Assembly: GCA_018881555.1 (NCBI GenBank)
Contig: JACAXG010000164.1
Coordinates: forward strand, 681,747-745,746
Direction: 5' to 3'
Length of the DNA: 64,000 bases
Origin: Amblyornis subalaris
Lineage: Eukaryota > Chordata > Aves > Passeriformes > Ptilonorhynchidae
Part shown: positions 37,244-50,305 of the stretch, one piece after another
Position numbering within the stretch: the stretch's first letter is position 1
Layout: every line of letters begins with the position of its first letter
Notes under the pieces: generated by a model
What the model saw: only the letters and a program-made list of their open reading frames with translations
What the model was told of the DNA's origin: nothing
Database searches by the model: none
Position numbers and translations under genes: made by a program

Positions 37244-39963
37244 AATTTTCTTCTGCAAATTCCCTCAAAGAAAAATCCCCTTATCATGTGTCCTAAATAC
37301 ATTGCCTATTACTTCTCCTTTAAATGGTTAGAGACTTTAAGAAACTCATTCTGCAGGATATGATGGGGAACATCCAGGGATGACCTTGACAGTTATTACT
37401 GCTTGAAGTACCAGAGTCACTTAACAAAATTGTTTAAAAAAATACCTTCTAACCTGTGAAAATTTAATTAAATTGTATTACCACAACAGATAAAGCATCT
37501 TAAGAAAATAAAAAGTTCTAATAATTGCAATTTCAATACTCTTTTAAAGCAATTATCATTAGCATTATAACACCTACTGTGGATTGTTATTGTTTATGGG
37601 GATTCAGAAGATAATAATTTACAAGATGTAATTATTCCTGCTAGAGACATAGTTTAATATCAGTTCATTCTTCAGAAAGCCTCTCCATACCTTTCTGCCA
37701 GTGACAAAAACTTAGCTTTTCTATCAGATTTTTCATTCTATACTAAATCTATTCAAACCATTTCCCCCGTGCCCCCTTTAATTACTCCCTTTAGAGGATT
37801 GCATGCAAAATAAATTTTCTTCCTTCGCTACATACATTGTGTAGTTCAATGCCAATTTTGAAGTCCTCAGTGGCCCAAAATTGGCTTTGTCAAGGGAATC
37901 AGATACATAGGTGGTAAACTTAATTGAGAGAACCCCAGGTAGAATTGTAGGACAGTAAGGACAGGAAAGTAAATGGAAGATGCGCAAACTGGACAGCAGC
38001 AACCCTTTAACAAAACTGTAATCTGCAACAATTTACAGCAGCAGAGAATTTGGTTCACTGATTCAATCCAAGTGAAAAAAACTCACAACGTATCTGTGCA
38101 GAAATGCTTCTCCTTGGCTTAGCTCATCGGGCACATTGTTTCATCCACTGCTGTAAACAAAGAAAAACTGCCTGTGCTCTGTGTGCAATCCTGAAACTCC
38201 ATCTGATTTCAGCAATTTCATGGTTCATCCACTAGCTGAAAGAAAATTTCTCCCAAGAAGACTACGCACATGAAGCACTGCCAATCTCAAACACTTAAAA
38301 TTCTGAGTCAAGGATCAAAATTCATGGCAGTTTACAAACAAAGATCATATTTGATTGCTTAGATATGCTTTTTGCTTTCTTTCAGTTTCTTAATACAACA
38401 TTTTATTTCCAGGTTTCTTTCTTGGATCACAAGTAATAAGCATTTATTTGTTTTTTAATAAAAAAATATGCTCATGCATATTCCCATCATTCTGAACTTC
38501 TAAAATAAAAATGTTTCCAATGACGTGAACATGTAACACTAAAGAATTTGCACTGGTCTTCTCCTATGAAAAATGCTCAGAAATAATGTGTACAGGAAAA
38601 TTTTCATCAGACTAAAGATTTTTAAAAATAGAAATCTCTTTAACATTCTACTGGTTTATAGTCTGTGGCCTGAATTCCGGTCATCCAACCTTTCTTAGCA
38701 AAGAGAAAAACTGAGCAGAATGACAGTGAAGATGGCCTGCACTTCCTTTACACAGTGTCATGGTATTTTATATTCTCTTGCCCATTCTACTGCTGATTTA
38801 TGTCCTCTCTGCTACTGGATATCACACAACTTCATCTTTTACTTGAAAATAATTTGCTATTCTCATTTGCTGGCCTCCATACTACNACCATTGACAAAAT
38901 ATAGCAGATTTTCTAGCAAATGGCTTTACCACATAATTATTCAATTTTTAAAATTATTTTATTTAGTTACTATACAATGTATAAGTGTTGTGCGTTTCCA
39001 ATAGCAAAATAACACCTCAGCTCAGCTGGGGGATGTGCAGGCTCTTTAAATTGTACCTATTGTATTACAGGGGAAGAGGCAGGGAGACAAAAAAGATTAA
39101 CTGCTCTACTAAATTTATAGAAAGGAAATAACTAAAATGAAAAGAAATAGAGCATCGTGCTGCCTAAAATTTCTATATAGTTTTTCCAAATATGATTTGA
39201 AGTAAAATGAAGTAAAATTTAGANAGGGATGATCTTGAACTATTATTGTAGAAAGTTAACATAATTTAAAGTGCCTATAGCTGCATTCACATTTACGTGC
39301 TTTTAGTGCATTAAAACCCAGAGAATTGTTTATAAGCAAACACATGGAGACAAATAGTACTGAATTACAGATCTGTAANAAGTGAACTTGGTCCAGGATA
39401 ATTATTTTCTACTTCATTTGTAAAATTGGAAAGAGAAGTCCAATATGTCCTCTCCTACATGCATATATCCACGACAACAATAAATTCATTGCATTGAAAA
39501 GATATCAGTGAATTCTACTTTTTCAGTAGGAGCAGTGAACAAAGAGATGATTGAAAAAGCTTTAAGTATTAGAATGAAAACTGGTTATAAAGCTCAACTC
39601 ACAGTTCAGAACACTTTATTATTAAGCTGAAGTATCATAGGAAAAATAGAATCACTGGGGAATCAAAACTCTCAGTAGACAATACTGAAGGTAATAACAT
39701 CAAATGTTTTAATATGCCTGTGTATTGTAAGAAGATGATATAGTGTGAAGTGATTTATGTATGATGTGTTGCTCATAGGCAAGAAATCAATCATAGAATC
39801 CATGGGCTGATTATCTCTTATTGGAAAGAACACAGCATCTGACAGTCTTTCAGTGGATATTCTAGCACACTAAACAAGGGTAATGGCTGCAAAAGTTAAA
39901 GTTCGTTTAAAGACAGAAATCTCCTTAACCCATTACCTAAAATAGGACTGTTCTCGAGGAAGT
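37244..39963. other. Intron segment, nothing firmly recognised
   Basis: AT-rich sequence with three single Ns (38886, 39224, 39380). A stretch near 37560-37680 vaguely recalls old L2/MIR-type repeats, but not enough to call. Confidence 0.4.
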
Positions 39964-40430
39964 CATAAAATCATAGGACTTTGAGAAACCTCTATAGATC
40001 ATCTATTCTACCCATTTCTACAGGTGGAATCAGTTATATTTACAGCATTCCTGAGAATGTCTGTCTTACCTGCTTTTAAAGTCCACCAATGACAGTCTTT
40101 GTAATCTACTGAGAGAAATTCTTTCAGTGTGCTTCCATATCTATACTGCTGGAAGATCTTTCCTACTGTTTAATATAAATCTTCCTCTCTGTATTATTGT
40201 TGTATCTTATTCACTGTCTACATGGACAACAGACTTTGCAGCAGTCTGTTATGTATTTTAAAACACTCATATCCTCCTGTCATCTTGCCTTCACGACAAG
40301 CTTAATTTCCACAATTGTTACAAGCAGATCAGTATTCCAAAACCTCTTCTTGATCTCTTCTGTACTCTTTTCAAATGGTCTGCATCCTTCAAGTTAGGGG
40401 TCTGCTCAAACTCAACTGAAAGAGATTATT
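39964..40430 (-). mobile_element. Ancient CR1 LINE, 3' part
   Basis: The plus strand reads as a reversed CR1 3' region. It starts with CATAAAATCATAGGACTTTG, then TAGATCATCTATTCTACCC, then TGTCTTACCTGCTTTTAAAG (family: TAACCTGCTCTTAAAAA). Next come CCACCAATGACAGTCTTTGT and GAAGATCTTTCCTACTGTTT (family: AGTTTTTCCTAATG), then TTTAAAACACTCATATCCTC (family: TTGAAAACTGTTATCATGTC), and lastly CTCTTCTGTACTCTTTTCAA. The order agrees over more than 400 bases, with strong divergence, so this is an old copy of a type better preserved in turtles and crocodilians. The right end is uncertain. Confidence 0.82.
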
Positions 40431-42016
40431 TCTTTCCATGGACTATTAAGGGAGCCTAGGGTTATTAGCCTCCCAAGGATAAAGTTAATCTTTGTGAAGC
40501 ACTGAAGTAAATAAATTGTATTTTGTAGTGTCTTGCTAGACGTCTGCAATGTAAGGACCATTGCTCCTAAAATAGCTCCCTGACTGTTATTGTATGGTAA
40601 ATGATGTGAATGACTTGTTGCTATATTCACAATACAGATGGTGTCAAAATCCACAGCTATGTGGCTTTATTATGTGACTAGGTTCTGAAGCATGCTACTC
40701 AGCTATTTTATTAAACTTCCCCTGTGGATTACTTCAATTCAGCAGATGGGAGTGTCTGTCCATATTCATGTTATGAATCAGAAGGCACTCAACTGGGTAC
40801 GAACTATTTGAAGACAAAACTTCACTGAGAAGTAATCAGGCCCTGTATCTGAAAACATCTATCCATCTCATGGTGTTTCTTTTGCTCATTATTTCATTGA
40901 GAATATTTTCATTATTAATGTTTAGTGTGTGCGTGTGTAACTCCATCACGCGATCGATACCAGGGTCAATTTTGACTCTTCAGAATATTATTTTTATAAC
41001 ATCTGGTTGCAAATTCTAAAGCTTCCTCACCTTTGGCTCTTAGCTAACATGTTTCCTCATAGGCTTTCTAATGCTGTATATTGCCTCAGAAAAATCAAAC
41101 TGAAATCCAAAAGTAGAAGAAAATATATTGCTGTGCACAGCATTTCCTTAATGTTGCGGCCTGTAGGTCAGCCAGTTCTGGAGAAAGAAATGAACAGCAG
41201 CTAAGAAACACTGTACAGATGGAATAGATACCACCCCTGTCCTTCTTCAGGAGAGTTTGAAAGTCACTAGTATAATAAATCAAAATACTGGATCAGTCCA
41301 TAAAAAAAGACAGTTAAAATTTTTCCACTCCCATAGCAAAGTCATAATGCATAATAGTGAAAACATGCAGTGTTTCCTTAAAAAAATAAAATAGCTCTGC
41401 TCTTAGAAGCCTTTTCTTAACAACAATAAAAATATTGCTGGCTGTAAAACTGATGAGTAGGTTCTGTTCTCTCAGTACAGAACCGCTGCAGATGTATGGC
41501 ATTCAAAAGGAAGCATCCAGAAGACCCAGTGTGGAAGGATACAAACTCAGAAACCCAACGTGTACAATCATGAGAAGGTACTAGCACACCACCTTTTGCC
41601 AGCTGTCTGTTGCAATAGGTTACCTGCAGTGACTATTTATCTCATGTTAGATAAAGGTTAATAATGACTAGGCACTCAATTAATTCAATATCAGTCTTTC
41701 ATCTGACATCAGCAGCTATTGAATTTGGCCCTAGAACAAAAGTGTATGAGGCCATACTTCAGANATGTTTTCTTTTATTATCTTAAAGGAAACAACATTG
41801 AGAACAGCAGAGGTAAAGATGTTCTTTTGTATATCTCCTAGATAAATAAAGCTGTAAAGTAATATTGATAAAGTAAGAAAGCAGAAAATAGCGAGGCATG
41901 TTATTTCCTTGTAGCTGGTATTAACAGCAAGTCATAAATTCAGTCAGACACACCTGCGCATATACACGCAGTCACAAACACACACTTCTGTTCCAGTGCT
42001 TCCACCAAGGTCACTC
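40431..42016. other. Intron segment, nothing recognised
   Basis: Unique sequence. A small cluster of CpGs (ACGCGATCGAT) lies near 40948-40958. Confidence 0.45.
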
Positions 42017-42252
42017 TATGCAAAACGGAGCTCGCACTCCAGATGCTGAAACCAAGGTAGTGTTTATTAATCTCAAGATGTGGTGTTTATAGGGGGTTAT
42101 CGCCTTCACCACTGCCATACAGTGGATCTCACAGATCTCTTTATGTTGGGCAAATGCTCATCGCAAGAATGTGCATTGTCATTGTACTTGACATGCTTTT
42201 GACACTATCTTTACAGTAGTGGTTTCCACACAGAGAGCTCGCAAATCTGTAA
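42017..42252 (-). mobile_element. Possible LTR fragment of an old endogenous retroelement
   Basis: On the minus strand a CTATAAA box (complement of 42086-42092) is followed about 20 bases later by AATAAA (complement of 42063-42068), the promoter/poly(A) spacing typical of LTRs. The block would open with TGTTACAG (complement of 42252-42245) and close with GTTTTGCA (complement of 42024-42017), giving the TG...CA termini. It holds CpGs unusual for the neighbourhood. No clear target-site duplication was found and no viral gene is present, so a chance arrangement is possible. Confidence 0.35.
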
Positions 42253-43230
42253 CACAAAGAAATGAGGACAAACCAAATCTTCAAAAATTTAAAATACATA
42301 TTTCAAACTAGCAACCCTGGGTGATTTGAAAATACACTGAAAACAGCCTGAAGTCATGGACAGTGCTTGAGCAGTACTTGAACAGTACTCGACTTTACAT
42401 ATGGAAAATCCAAGGTCATAGTGATAAATATGAATTGTAAAAACTGATATCATCCTCTCTAACATTACCATACGAACACGTATGTTTTATTTGTATTCTC
42501 AGGTAGCTTGATCCAGACACATCAGACAATTATCCCAGCTCTATCAAAGTGGGTTGTTTCCTTGAAACTGAAAAATCTTTANTTGTAAGACACACAAAAG
42601 TTAAGCCAACTCTTTGATACAATCTCTGATCAGAGAAAGTATTTGAGAGCAAGCTGAAGGCAATTCATTCAAATGGGGTACCACTCTGTTTTCTCAAATA
42701 CTCAAGTTAAGATCTTCTCTATTCCTATAATGGCTAACCAATGAGATAATCTACATAAAAACATACCCCCACTGTGTATTTCTACTGAATCAATACAACT
42801 CTCAATCTACACAAAAGCACCACCAGGATGTATTAAGCAGATACTACCTGCACTCTCACAAATAGTTTCCCAACTGATGTAAAGAACTGTGTGCTAATCT
42901 CATAAATTCACTCCTAGACTCCTCCATCTGGTCCAAGTTTTGCATCTTAATAGTAAATGTGTATAATTCAAACCAGTCATTCTTCTATATAAATTAAAAT
43001 TTACTGCACAGAAATACAATGGTTTGAATTTAATAGATGAATGAGAATTATGCAGATGATTTTTCCATAACAGAACACATGCTTTTCATTTTAGCTATTA
43101 AGAATACCACTTCACAGTCCCAGATATGAGAAGATATCCACCTAGAGCTTGAAAATAGTGCCTATACACACGTCGTGGCTGTGTTACTAAACGTGCCCCT
43201 GTGCTTAGATAGCATTCAAAGAACTGGAAT
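42253..43230. other. Intron segment, nothing recognised
   Basis: AT-rich unique sequence with one N at 42582. No gene or repeat was called. Confidence 0.45.
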
Positions 43231-43440
43231 TCATAGAATCATAGAATCACAGAACGGTTTGTGTTGGAAGGGACCTTAAAGATCCTTTGGTTCCAATCCC
43301 TCTGCCACATACAGGGATATCTTTCTCTAGACCAGGTTGCTCAGAGCTCTACCTGGCCTGGCCTTGGACACTTCCAGGAATGGGGCACCCACAACTTCTG
43401 TGGGCGACCTGCTCCAGTGCCTCACCACCCTCACAGAATG
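43231..43440 (-). mobile_element. CR1 LINE, 3' end (youngest copy in window)
   Basis: The plus strand starts with TCATAGAATCATAGAATCAC, the reversed terminal repeat of avian CR1, then GTGTTGGAAGGGACCTTAAA, then CAGGTTGCTCAGAGC, and ends near CTCCAGTGCCTCACCACCCT. It is close to the family consensus, implying a younger insertion than the other copies. It is 5'-truncated with no coding sequence left, and it lies in the same orientation as PCDH9 transcription. Confidence 0.96.
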
Positions 43441-44074
43441 GATAATTATAGTTCCAGTCCTTCCCCAGAAAATTTATGCTTCTCAAAGACAGTTGTAAAT
43501 CTAGTATATATATACGTCTGCCTTTCATGCTGAATTTTCAGTGGAGAGTAACTTTCAATCCTTTCATAGTTTGGCTTATTTTGTCATAATGGATGGAGTA
43601 TGTCCCTTTCAGCTTCCAGAGTCCTGTCTTTTCCACTGGCTATGCTCGTAATAGCAAGTAGTTTGGAGCAAAAGAAATTATTTACTAAATCATTTTACTC
43701 AAAAAACCTCATCTCTCTCTTGACCTCTCCCTCTGGTGGGGGGAGGACTGTTGCTTTGAATTTTATTCTCTCTGGCCCTGTGGACTGAACATCCCTACCA
43801 TGTATGTCACTTGAAGCCAGTGTTCAGTTCAGATGCCAAAGAAGGCAAGAAAGCATTTGGTGTGTACCTGCTTAAGTTTAGCTCTCTCTGAAAGAAGTCT
43901 ACCTTAAAACTGAATTGCTACACCAAAAGTGCTCCGCAGATCAAAACAATGGAGGAAAAAACCCAAGGAAAACCAGAAGATTTGTTTTAGAACCTTATGA
44001 CTGACACAAACCCAAATACTAATGCAGTTGTATCCACTAGATAATCACAGTAATTTTTTTTTCTTCATCCCCAT

Positions 44075-44118
<44 letters not shown>

Positions 44119-47100
44119 CACTGACCACAGTAATTGTAAGCCACTTCTAAGCTGATGGTCCTGTGTGGTAGCATCAAAATGCTACTTCTGAGCAACTATT
44201 CAGTCTGACATGATTAATCAGGACACCTTATCACGAGAAATAATAAAATTCCATGTATTCAATATAACATGCCCTATCTCTTTTTTTGCCGTATTTCATA
44301 ATACAGTCAGTATAACACATTGCTTAGAAATATAGACCTCTGTCAGCTATGACCATTGATATTGCCAACAGAAAAGTACAAAAGCATCCCAAAGAGATTG
44401 AAAAATAAAGCTTATTTTGAGGTGAACACCAGTGGAAAACGCTAATTACCACATAGTTCTGCAAGACTGAATTGCAAACACAAAATATACTTTTGACAGG
44501 TTATTCTCATTCTTTTTTTTGCTCGAGGCATTTAATGATATACAAATGTAGCAATGCAGTGCTAGATTTTGTTGAGAAAGTAGATTACCACAGGCTTAAC
44601 ATCATGTCCTGAATCAGATCAGGTCCTTGTCCCATAATCTCATACATTACACACAGTGAGTCCAAATCTCCTCTCCTGACCTAAATGTATGATGTGGTGA
44701 AACCCTCACAAAGCACAGCAAGTCACTAAATTGAGCGTGAAGAGGGCCCCCTCTTCTGACTAAGGCCATCACAAGCCAAATGTTGACAGTGCTCCTGCAC
44801 TGTTCAAAATTACTCTCCTCTTAACGTTTTAAAAACCACCCCACTGAGAAAAAAATAGGTTTTTTTAATGAATATCAATGCTGTTTCTAAAAACACATCC
44901 ATATGGTCAGGTTTTGAACTTTGCCACTCTAAATCTTTTTAGACATATGTTTTTTTACTAATCTCAGCAGGGGTTAGGTGGTGAATTTGGGGTGTGGTGT
45001 GGGGTATTTTGCTTTTCTGTTTTGGTTTTTTTTGTGTGTGTGTGTTTCTTTTCTCTGTAATATTAGATAAGTATAACCATAGCAGGATATGATATTGTAA
45101 GGATATCCTAAAAATAAAGAATGAATTTGGTTTAGGCAGAGTGCAAAAACTTAGCTGACAACAATTAACAGAGCAAAACAAATTTGTAAAAATTTCATCT
45201 AGATTCAGGAAAAAAAACACCCCGGCACATCACCCAGAATTTTTAAATACCCTTGGTACTTGCATAGTTAATACTTTGAACATTATGACCCCCATCACCT
45301 TTAAGATATACAGTAAAGCAGATATGTTGCTAAACTCTGCAATTCTAAACCGAAATGGCCCTGTATAAAAGCAGAATTCACTGGGGATAGAGATTATTAG
45401 TATCAGAAAAATATTATCTTTCCATTGCTATAAATTATGAAGGAGTTTAATTTGATTTTTCTTCTAATTTACTACAAGTTGTGGGGATACTATTGCCATA
45501 AACCTACATTAGTAAATGGCCAAGCAACCAAATAAAGGTTTTGCAGCAAAGCCAAAATATTAGCTTATATGAACATCAACTGGAAATTTAGCACCTCCCT
45601 CCTTGTAAGAAGTTTAACACAGATGGCAAGGGGAATATGTTTAAGGCTTTTATGGAAGTAATGATGAATTCAGTCATACAACAGACTGAAACAGGATCTT
45701 GTCTGCAGCAGGAATTTTTTTTTCCCTGCAGTGTTCATAACTGAAAGAATATATTTGGGCTATATGGGAAAATAATTAAGAATGGCTACTTTCTGCCCAG
45801 CACATTAAATTGCTAATTTTTTTGACAGCCAGGACTGAATTACTAGTGTACACTGAGACGTGAGCTGTATGGGAAGGGAAATGCAACTGCCAAATAAAGG
45901 ATTAAAATGAAAGTGTGTGTGGGGGAAATCTCTGTCAAGGAAAAAGAATTTGCATGAAGGAAGACCAAATGGCAATATGTTGTTATAGCGCTCAAACGTG
46001 CAATTTGCAGATTGATTTCCCTGCTCTCTTTGCATAGTAGATGTAAAGATTATGCTGAAATCTAGGAAAACTTGATTGTACATGTGCCAACGTGAATAGA
46101 GAACTTGAGTCAAATGCCTGCCCCTGTTCTAACAAATTCATAATGAGAAAATAGCTCTGCAAGGCATTTCTTGGTAAACACATCCAACAAATTTTGCAGT
46201 TATGCATTTTAAGAGTGTAGGCATGCAAGATGTGTCTCCCTCACTAATTTAGCTTCTTCTTGTAACAGGACTGATTTTTTGCAGCTTTAGCCTTCTATGA
46301 TAAGCATGAATGTCACACATCTTATATTTCTCTCATCTCTGTGCTCTCAGTGCTGTTTGGTTGTGTTTTTTTAATTACTTGTTGTCCCTATTTCTGGCTC
46401 ATGTTTGGCAAGCCTGTGACTGTTCCCACCACAGAAGGCAGAATTACTGAAAACCCTTCTCTATCCCTTAACAAAAAATATTTCTCACATGTCACACATA
46501 GTCTTCTTGACTGATAGATGTACCACCTCTGGAGCAAAACTTGCCACTCCTATTCCTCGGTCATCTCTGTTTATTTTGGAGAAGTTGGCTTTCTCCCTTC
46601 AGATACTTGTCAACGTTTCCGGAAGATGTTTTAACTGGCACCTCATCAGCTGACATATCTAAGGCAGGAAGGCTGACTAGCTGTGAAAGATGTGACTCCC
46701 AGCCCCAGCAAGACTCAAAGCACTGGAAACCGAAACAAACCCCTTAAGAGCATATGTTACCCTACTTACAATGAAGTTTTTGTGACATCCTTTTAATTGC
46801 AACCATATGACACTGGCTTGTAAGCCAGAGGCACTGAATATGAGTGAAAAGTCTCATGTGAAGTACTAAGCTTTGAATTTTCAAAGGTGCTTTCTAAACA
46901 GATGAGTAGCTTCACTTACAGCACAAAAATAAACAAAACCCCAAAAGTTTTTCTTTCCAACAGTGCAGTTCTATAAAGTGGGCTTATACAAATCATTCCT
47001 GGCAAAAATGTATAAATACTGTCCAGCAACCAAGTTTTAAAAAATGCACTGTAAACAGAGTCCCTGTTTTGTGAATAGCTTGGATTGGTGAGAGCAGAGT

Positions 47101-47764
47101 TAATCATACAGGATTTGGACAGAAGGAGGCAATGGATGGATTATTTTTAGCGGGTGCAAAGCATATGGCATTCCAAAATGCTTAGACTCTACTGTTAGCC
47201 TTAGCTGTACATGTGTTCAAGTAGTATTCCCCTAGATAAAAGTGAAGTTAGTTCATGTTTCCTCCAGAATAAATGATAATTTATTAATATCTAGACCCTC
47301 AAACCTTCTTTCCTGCTTTCCTTTTCTTGAAAATATCCAACACAAGTTTCAACTTTTTTTACCATCTCTATTCTTATTTCTATATCCAAAAACACTATAA
47401 GGGATGTAGACACCAGTTACCCGACTGATTTATTTTGTAATAAGGTATGAAGGTCCAGAGTGGTTGCCATTAGCATGTCTTGCTTACACTGTGTGAGGTA
47501 GGAATGAAAGACAGCTCTATGTGACAGTGTTATGAGAACTCAGAGAGTGAGATAACATGCTGAGATATGTAATTTCAGCAAAGTGTGATTAATTATAGAA
47601 ATCAAATATTGCAAACTCATACAGTCTTCATTTTAAAAGAGCATAAATTTGATACATCAAAGTATCAAATGGGAAAAACTAGAGAAAAGAACAGCTAAAA
47701 TATAACGAGTGGAATAAAATAAAAGTTGTATATGCTAGATTAATCTCACTAGATGTATCCAAGT
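43441..47764. other. Intron segment, nothing recognised beyond simple repeats
   Basis: No supported gene. It contains the A37 run at 44077-44113 and a G/T-rich tract at 44970-45056 with (GT)6 at 45033-45045. Confidence 0.45.
44077..44113. repeat. Poly(A) run, 37 bases
   Basis: Thirty-seven consecutive A. The ten bases CACAGTAATT occur on both sides (44046-44055 and 44126-44135), hinting at a tiny retroposed fragment, but the tail is not directly adjacent to the second copy. Confidence 0.95.
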
Positions 47765-47940
47765 TTAGCCCTGGATATAATTTGGTCCCATAGTCAGGAA
47801 AGCACTTAAGCATGTGTTTAAATCTATCTCCATTTAGAGAAGCACTTTAGCACATGCTCATCTTCAAGCATGAGCTTTAAGAGCCATTGACCTCTGTGAA
47901 ACTTAAACACAAGCTTAAAAATGTAATCATGTAATTAAAG
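47765..47940. mobile_element. Ancient palindromic repeat relic (GCACTTAAGCATGTG type)
   Basis: GCACTTAAGCATGTGTTTA at 47802-47820 and the partly inverted pieces AGCACATGCT, TTCAAGCATGAGCTTTAA, CCATTGACCTC and ACTTAAACACAAGCTTA follow. These are landmarks of a short palindromic element common in reptile genomes, with a central CCATTGACTTCAATGG. The copy is badly eroded. I infer a DNA-transposon origin from the palindrome only. Confidence 0.55.
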
Positions 47941-50252
47941 CTCTAAATTGAATAAAGGTGCTTCCGTGTAAGGGGACCTTTGCCATGTACCTTCAAGTGG
48001 TTAAATTGAGAGAATTCTGGAAATGAGAGTGTAGCATTGAAATGATGTTGGAACTTAAAAAAGCAGAATAGACAGGAAAACGGCAGCTACTTAGGCAGAA
48101 TGTATGGCATATTCAGGTGTAAAAATTATGCCTTAAACAACCACATTTCTCAAATAGGTTAGGAACAGGCTTTCCCTATTTTTGTGTGCAAGTTGCACAG
48201 ATTCCTAAGTAAGTGTTTTCTGTTTCCTGATTCCACGTGAATCAGGTTCATCAGTCAGCAAAGTTAGAAATAAAATTATTCTTCCACTTCTGCTGTCATG
48301 TTGAAGACCCTGCCTACACTGTGGTTTCCTAATGGCTCTTAGGAAAGAACAAACCTGGCAAAATTAATGTCTATGTCCTTGAAAAAACATGCTAAATTTT
48401 TGCAGCCTCCCGTATCTCAACCAAAAAAAAAAGTTGCAAGCTTGAAACAACATAAAAGCAGTGAAGATTATGAAAAGAATGTCCAGTGGCTTTGAAAACA
48501 GCAATGTTAGGAAAGAAGCTTTAGCAAGCCATGACCAGCTAGTCGTGATCAACATTTTTATCACAATGGAGTTTTATATCAGATCTTCAGAAAGCTAATG
48601 GATTTATCCTCTGCCCAGCAAAAAGGAATGAATTGTCAAAACACAAATTATTTGCCCAAGTGGCATTGGGAATCTATGAGAGGAAGGAAAAGGAATATAC
48701 ACTAATATAATCCCAGGTTAACTGCAAAGACTGAACTACTTTTCTTAGGAAAAAAAAAATGGATTTGTAGAAAAAAAGAAAGATAAAAATAAATTTTTTA
48801 GAGAAAAAACAGACATCAAAATTTTTCATTATATGAAATTAAATTAAATCAGTAAGACTATATACACATGCAAATATTAGAAACCAAAAGCAAAGACAAA
48901 GAAAATACTTAATAAAAACTTCAAAAACCAAGAGTCATTAATTGTAACGGTAAAAGTAAAAATAGAAATAAAAAACCCTAGGTTAAAAATGAGATTTTAC
49001 ACTGTAACAGCTTTGCTGAGTGAACTGAACAATTCAGAACATAAATTCTGTACACAGGAATTCTATAAAGCACTTTTGAAATATTTGGAGGAAGATTAGG
49101 CTGAATGTCAGAAAACACATTTGCAACCCCAAACCAAAAATAAAAATAAATACAGAAAATTAATGTTTTGAAAAATATTGTATCCAGCATTAAACTGCCA
49201 AACTTGAACTTTCAGGTCACCAGCTGCTCTGTGCGGATTAATACGAGAGGGTCTGACTGAGAGAACAGTACAGTAAGTCAGAGTTTTAGATATCAATGGG
49301 ATTCTTCTCACCTAACCTTATATGTATAACAGTGACATCAGAGTGGATAATCACTGCAGAGCAACTGGTACCTTCAAATGGCAGTTCCTTCTTTTCCAAA
49401 ATGATTTTTCAAAGACAGGCAGCTAAATTAGAACCAGAGCTCAACAAGGAATATAGCACAGTTTTGTAGGAAGGCAGATTAAAACACCCCAGCAAAACCT
49501 GGGCTGTCTAGAAATGCTTGTAAGTATCAAAATAGCTTAGAAATCTAATTTACTTGCTATCATGGATATTGTTACTGAAGAAATTTATATCGTTCATCCA
49601 CCCAGAAGCTGGTGACTATATTCATTAACACCAGCACTTCAGTCAGGAGACCCATTCAAGAGCAAGTATGGTCTTGGGTGAGAACACCTTTAGTTCTGCA
49701 TATCTTAAATCTGAATCACACTCTGCAGGTACTATCGTCCCTTAAAAAACAGCAAGCTAGAAGTTAATAAACTTCCAGTGAGAGGCACCTGACAAGGTAT
49801 CAAGTAATAGGATGAATCTAAGCCTAATTATATAGACAATCCTATCTGTAGACAACCTCTAATCCACTAAGAAGCTTTCCTGAAAATAGGCTAACCACAA
49901 ACTTAATTTTTCCTTCTCTAAAAANGTTAGTTCTTCAGCACCTCATTCCCTGATTAAATGAGAATGTATTTTCCTGGTATGGCCTTGCAAGAATTGCTAC
50001 TTCAAGCCTTACTTTCTATATATATGTTTTGTAATGAATTTGCTCCTTACAATTTTTCATTAGGATCTCTAAAAGACTTATAGTGCCCTTAAAAATTGAT
50101 TGGTTGAGAATTTAGATTTTTTTTCATTGCTATGCCACCCAAACTCTAAATCTTGTAGCTACAAATTGTTACCTCAGGCCTTATCTGCAAATCAAGTTAA
50201 ATCTGAAATAATCTACAGTGAAAATCAGAAACAGAACTTTACTGAATTAGGG
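47941..50252. other. Intron segment, nothing recognised
   Basis: AT-rich sequence with A-rich stretches at 48740-48990. No gene or repeat family was called. Confidence 0.45.
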
Positions 50253-50305
50253 AAGAACACTGGACTAGATCATCTGGTTCACATCCATTTGCTATGATTC
50301 TGTGG
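50253..50305 (+). mobile_element. CR1 LINE, short 3' tail
   Basis: ACTGGACTAGATCATCTGGT followed by CCATTTGCTATGATTCTGTG matches the last 50 bases of CR1 (GGACTAGATGATCTTTAGAGG...CTATGATTCTATG). Only this tail is recognisable. Confidence 0.65.

Noticed and set aside
44077..44113. Poly(A) tail of a processed pseudogene
   Set aside because: No coding-like or transcript-like sequence precedes the run on the plus strand, and the direct repeat is not adjacent to the tail.
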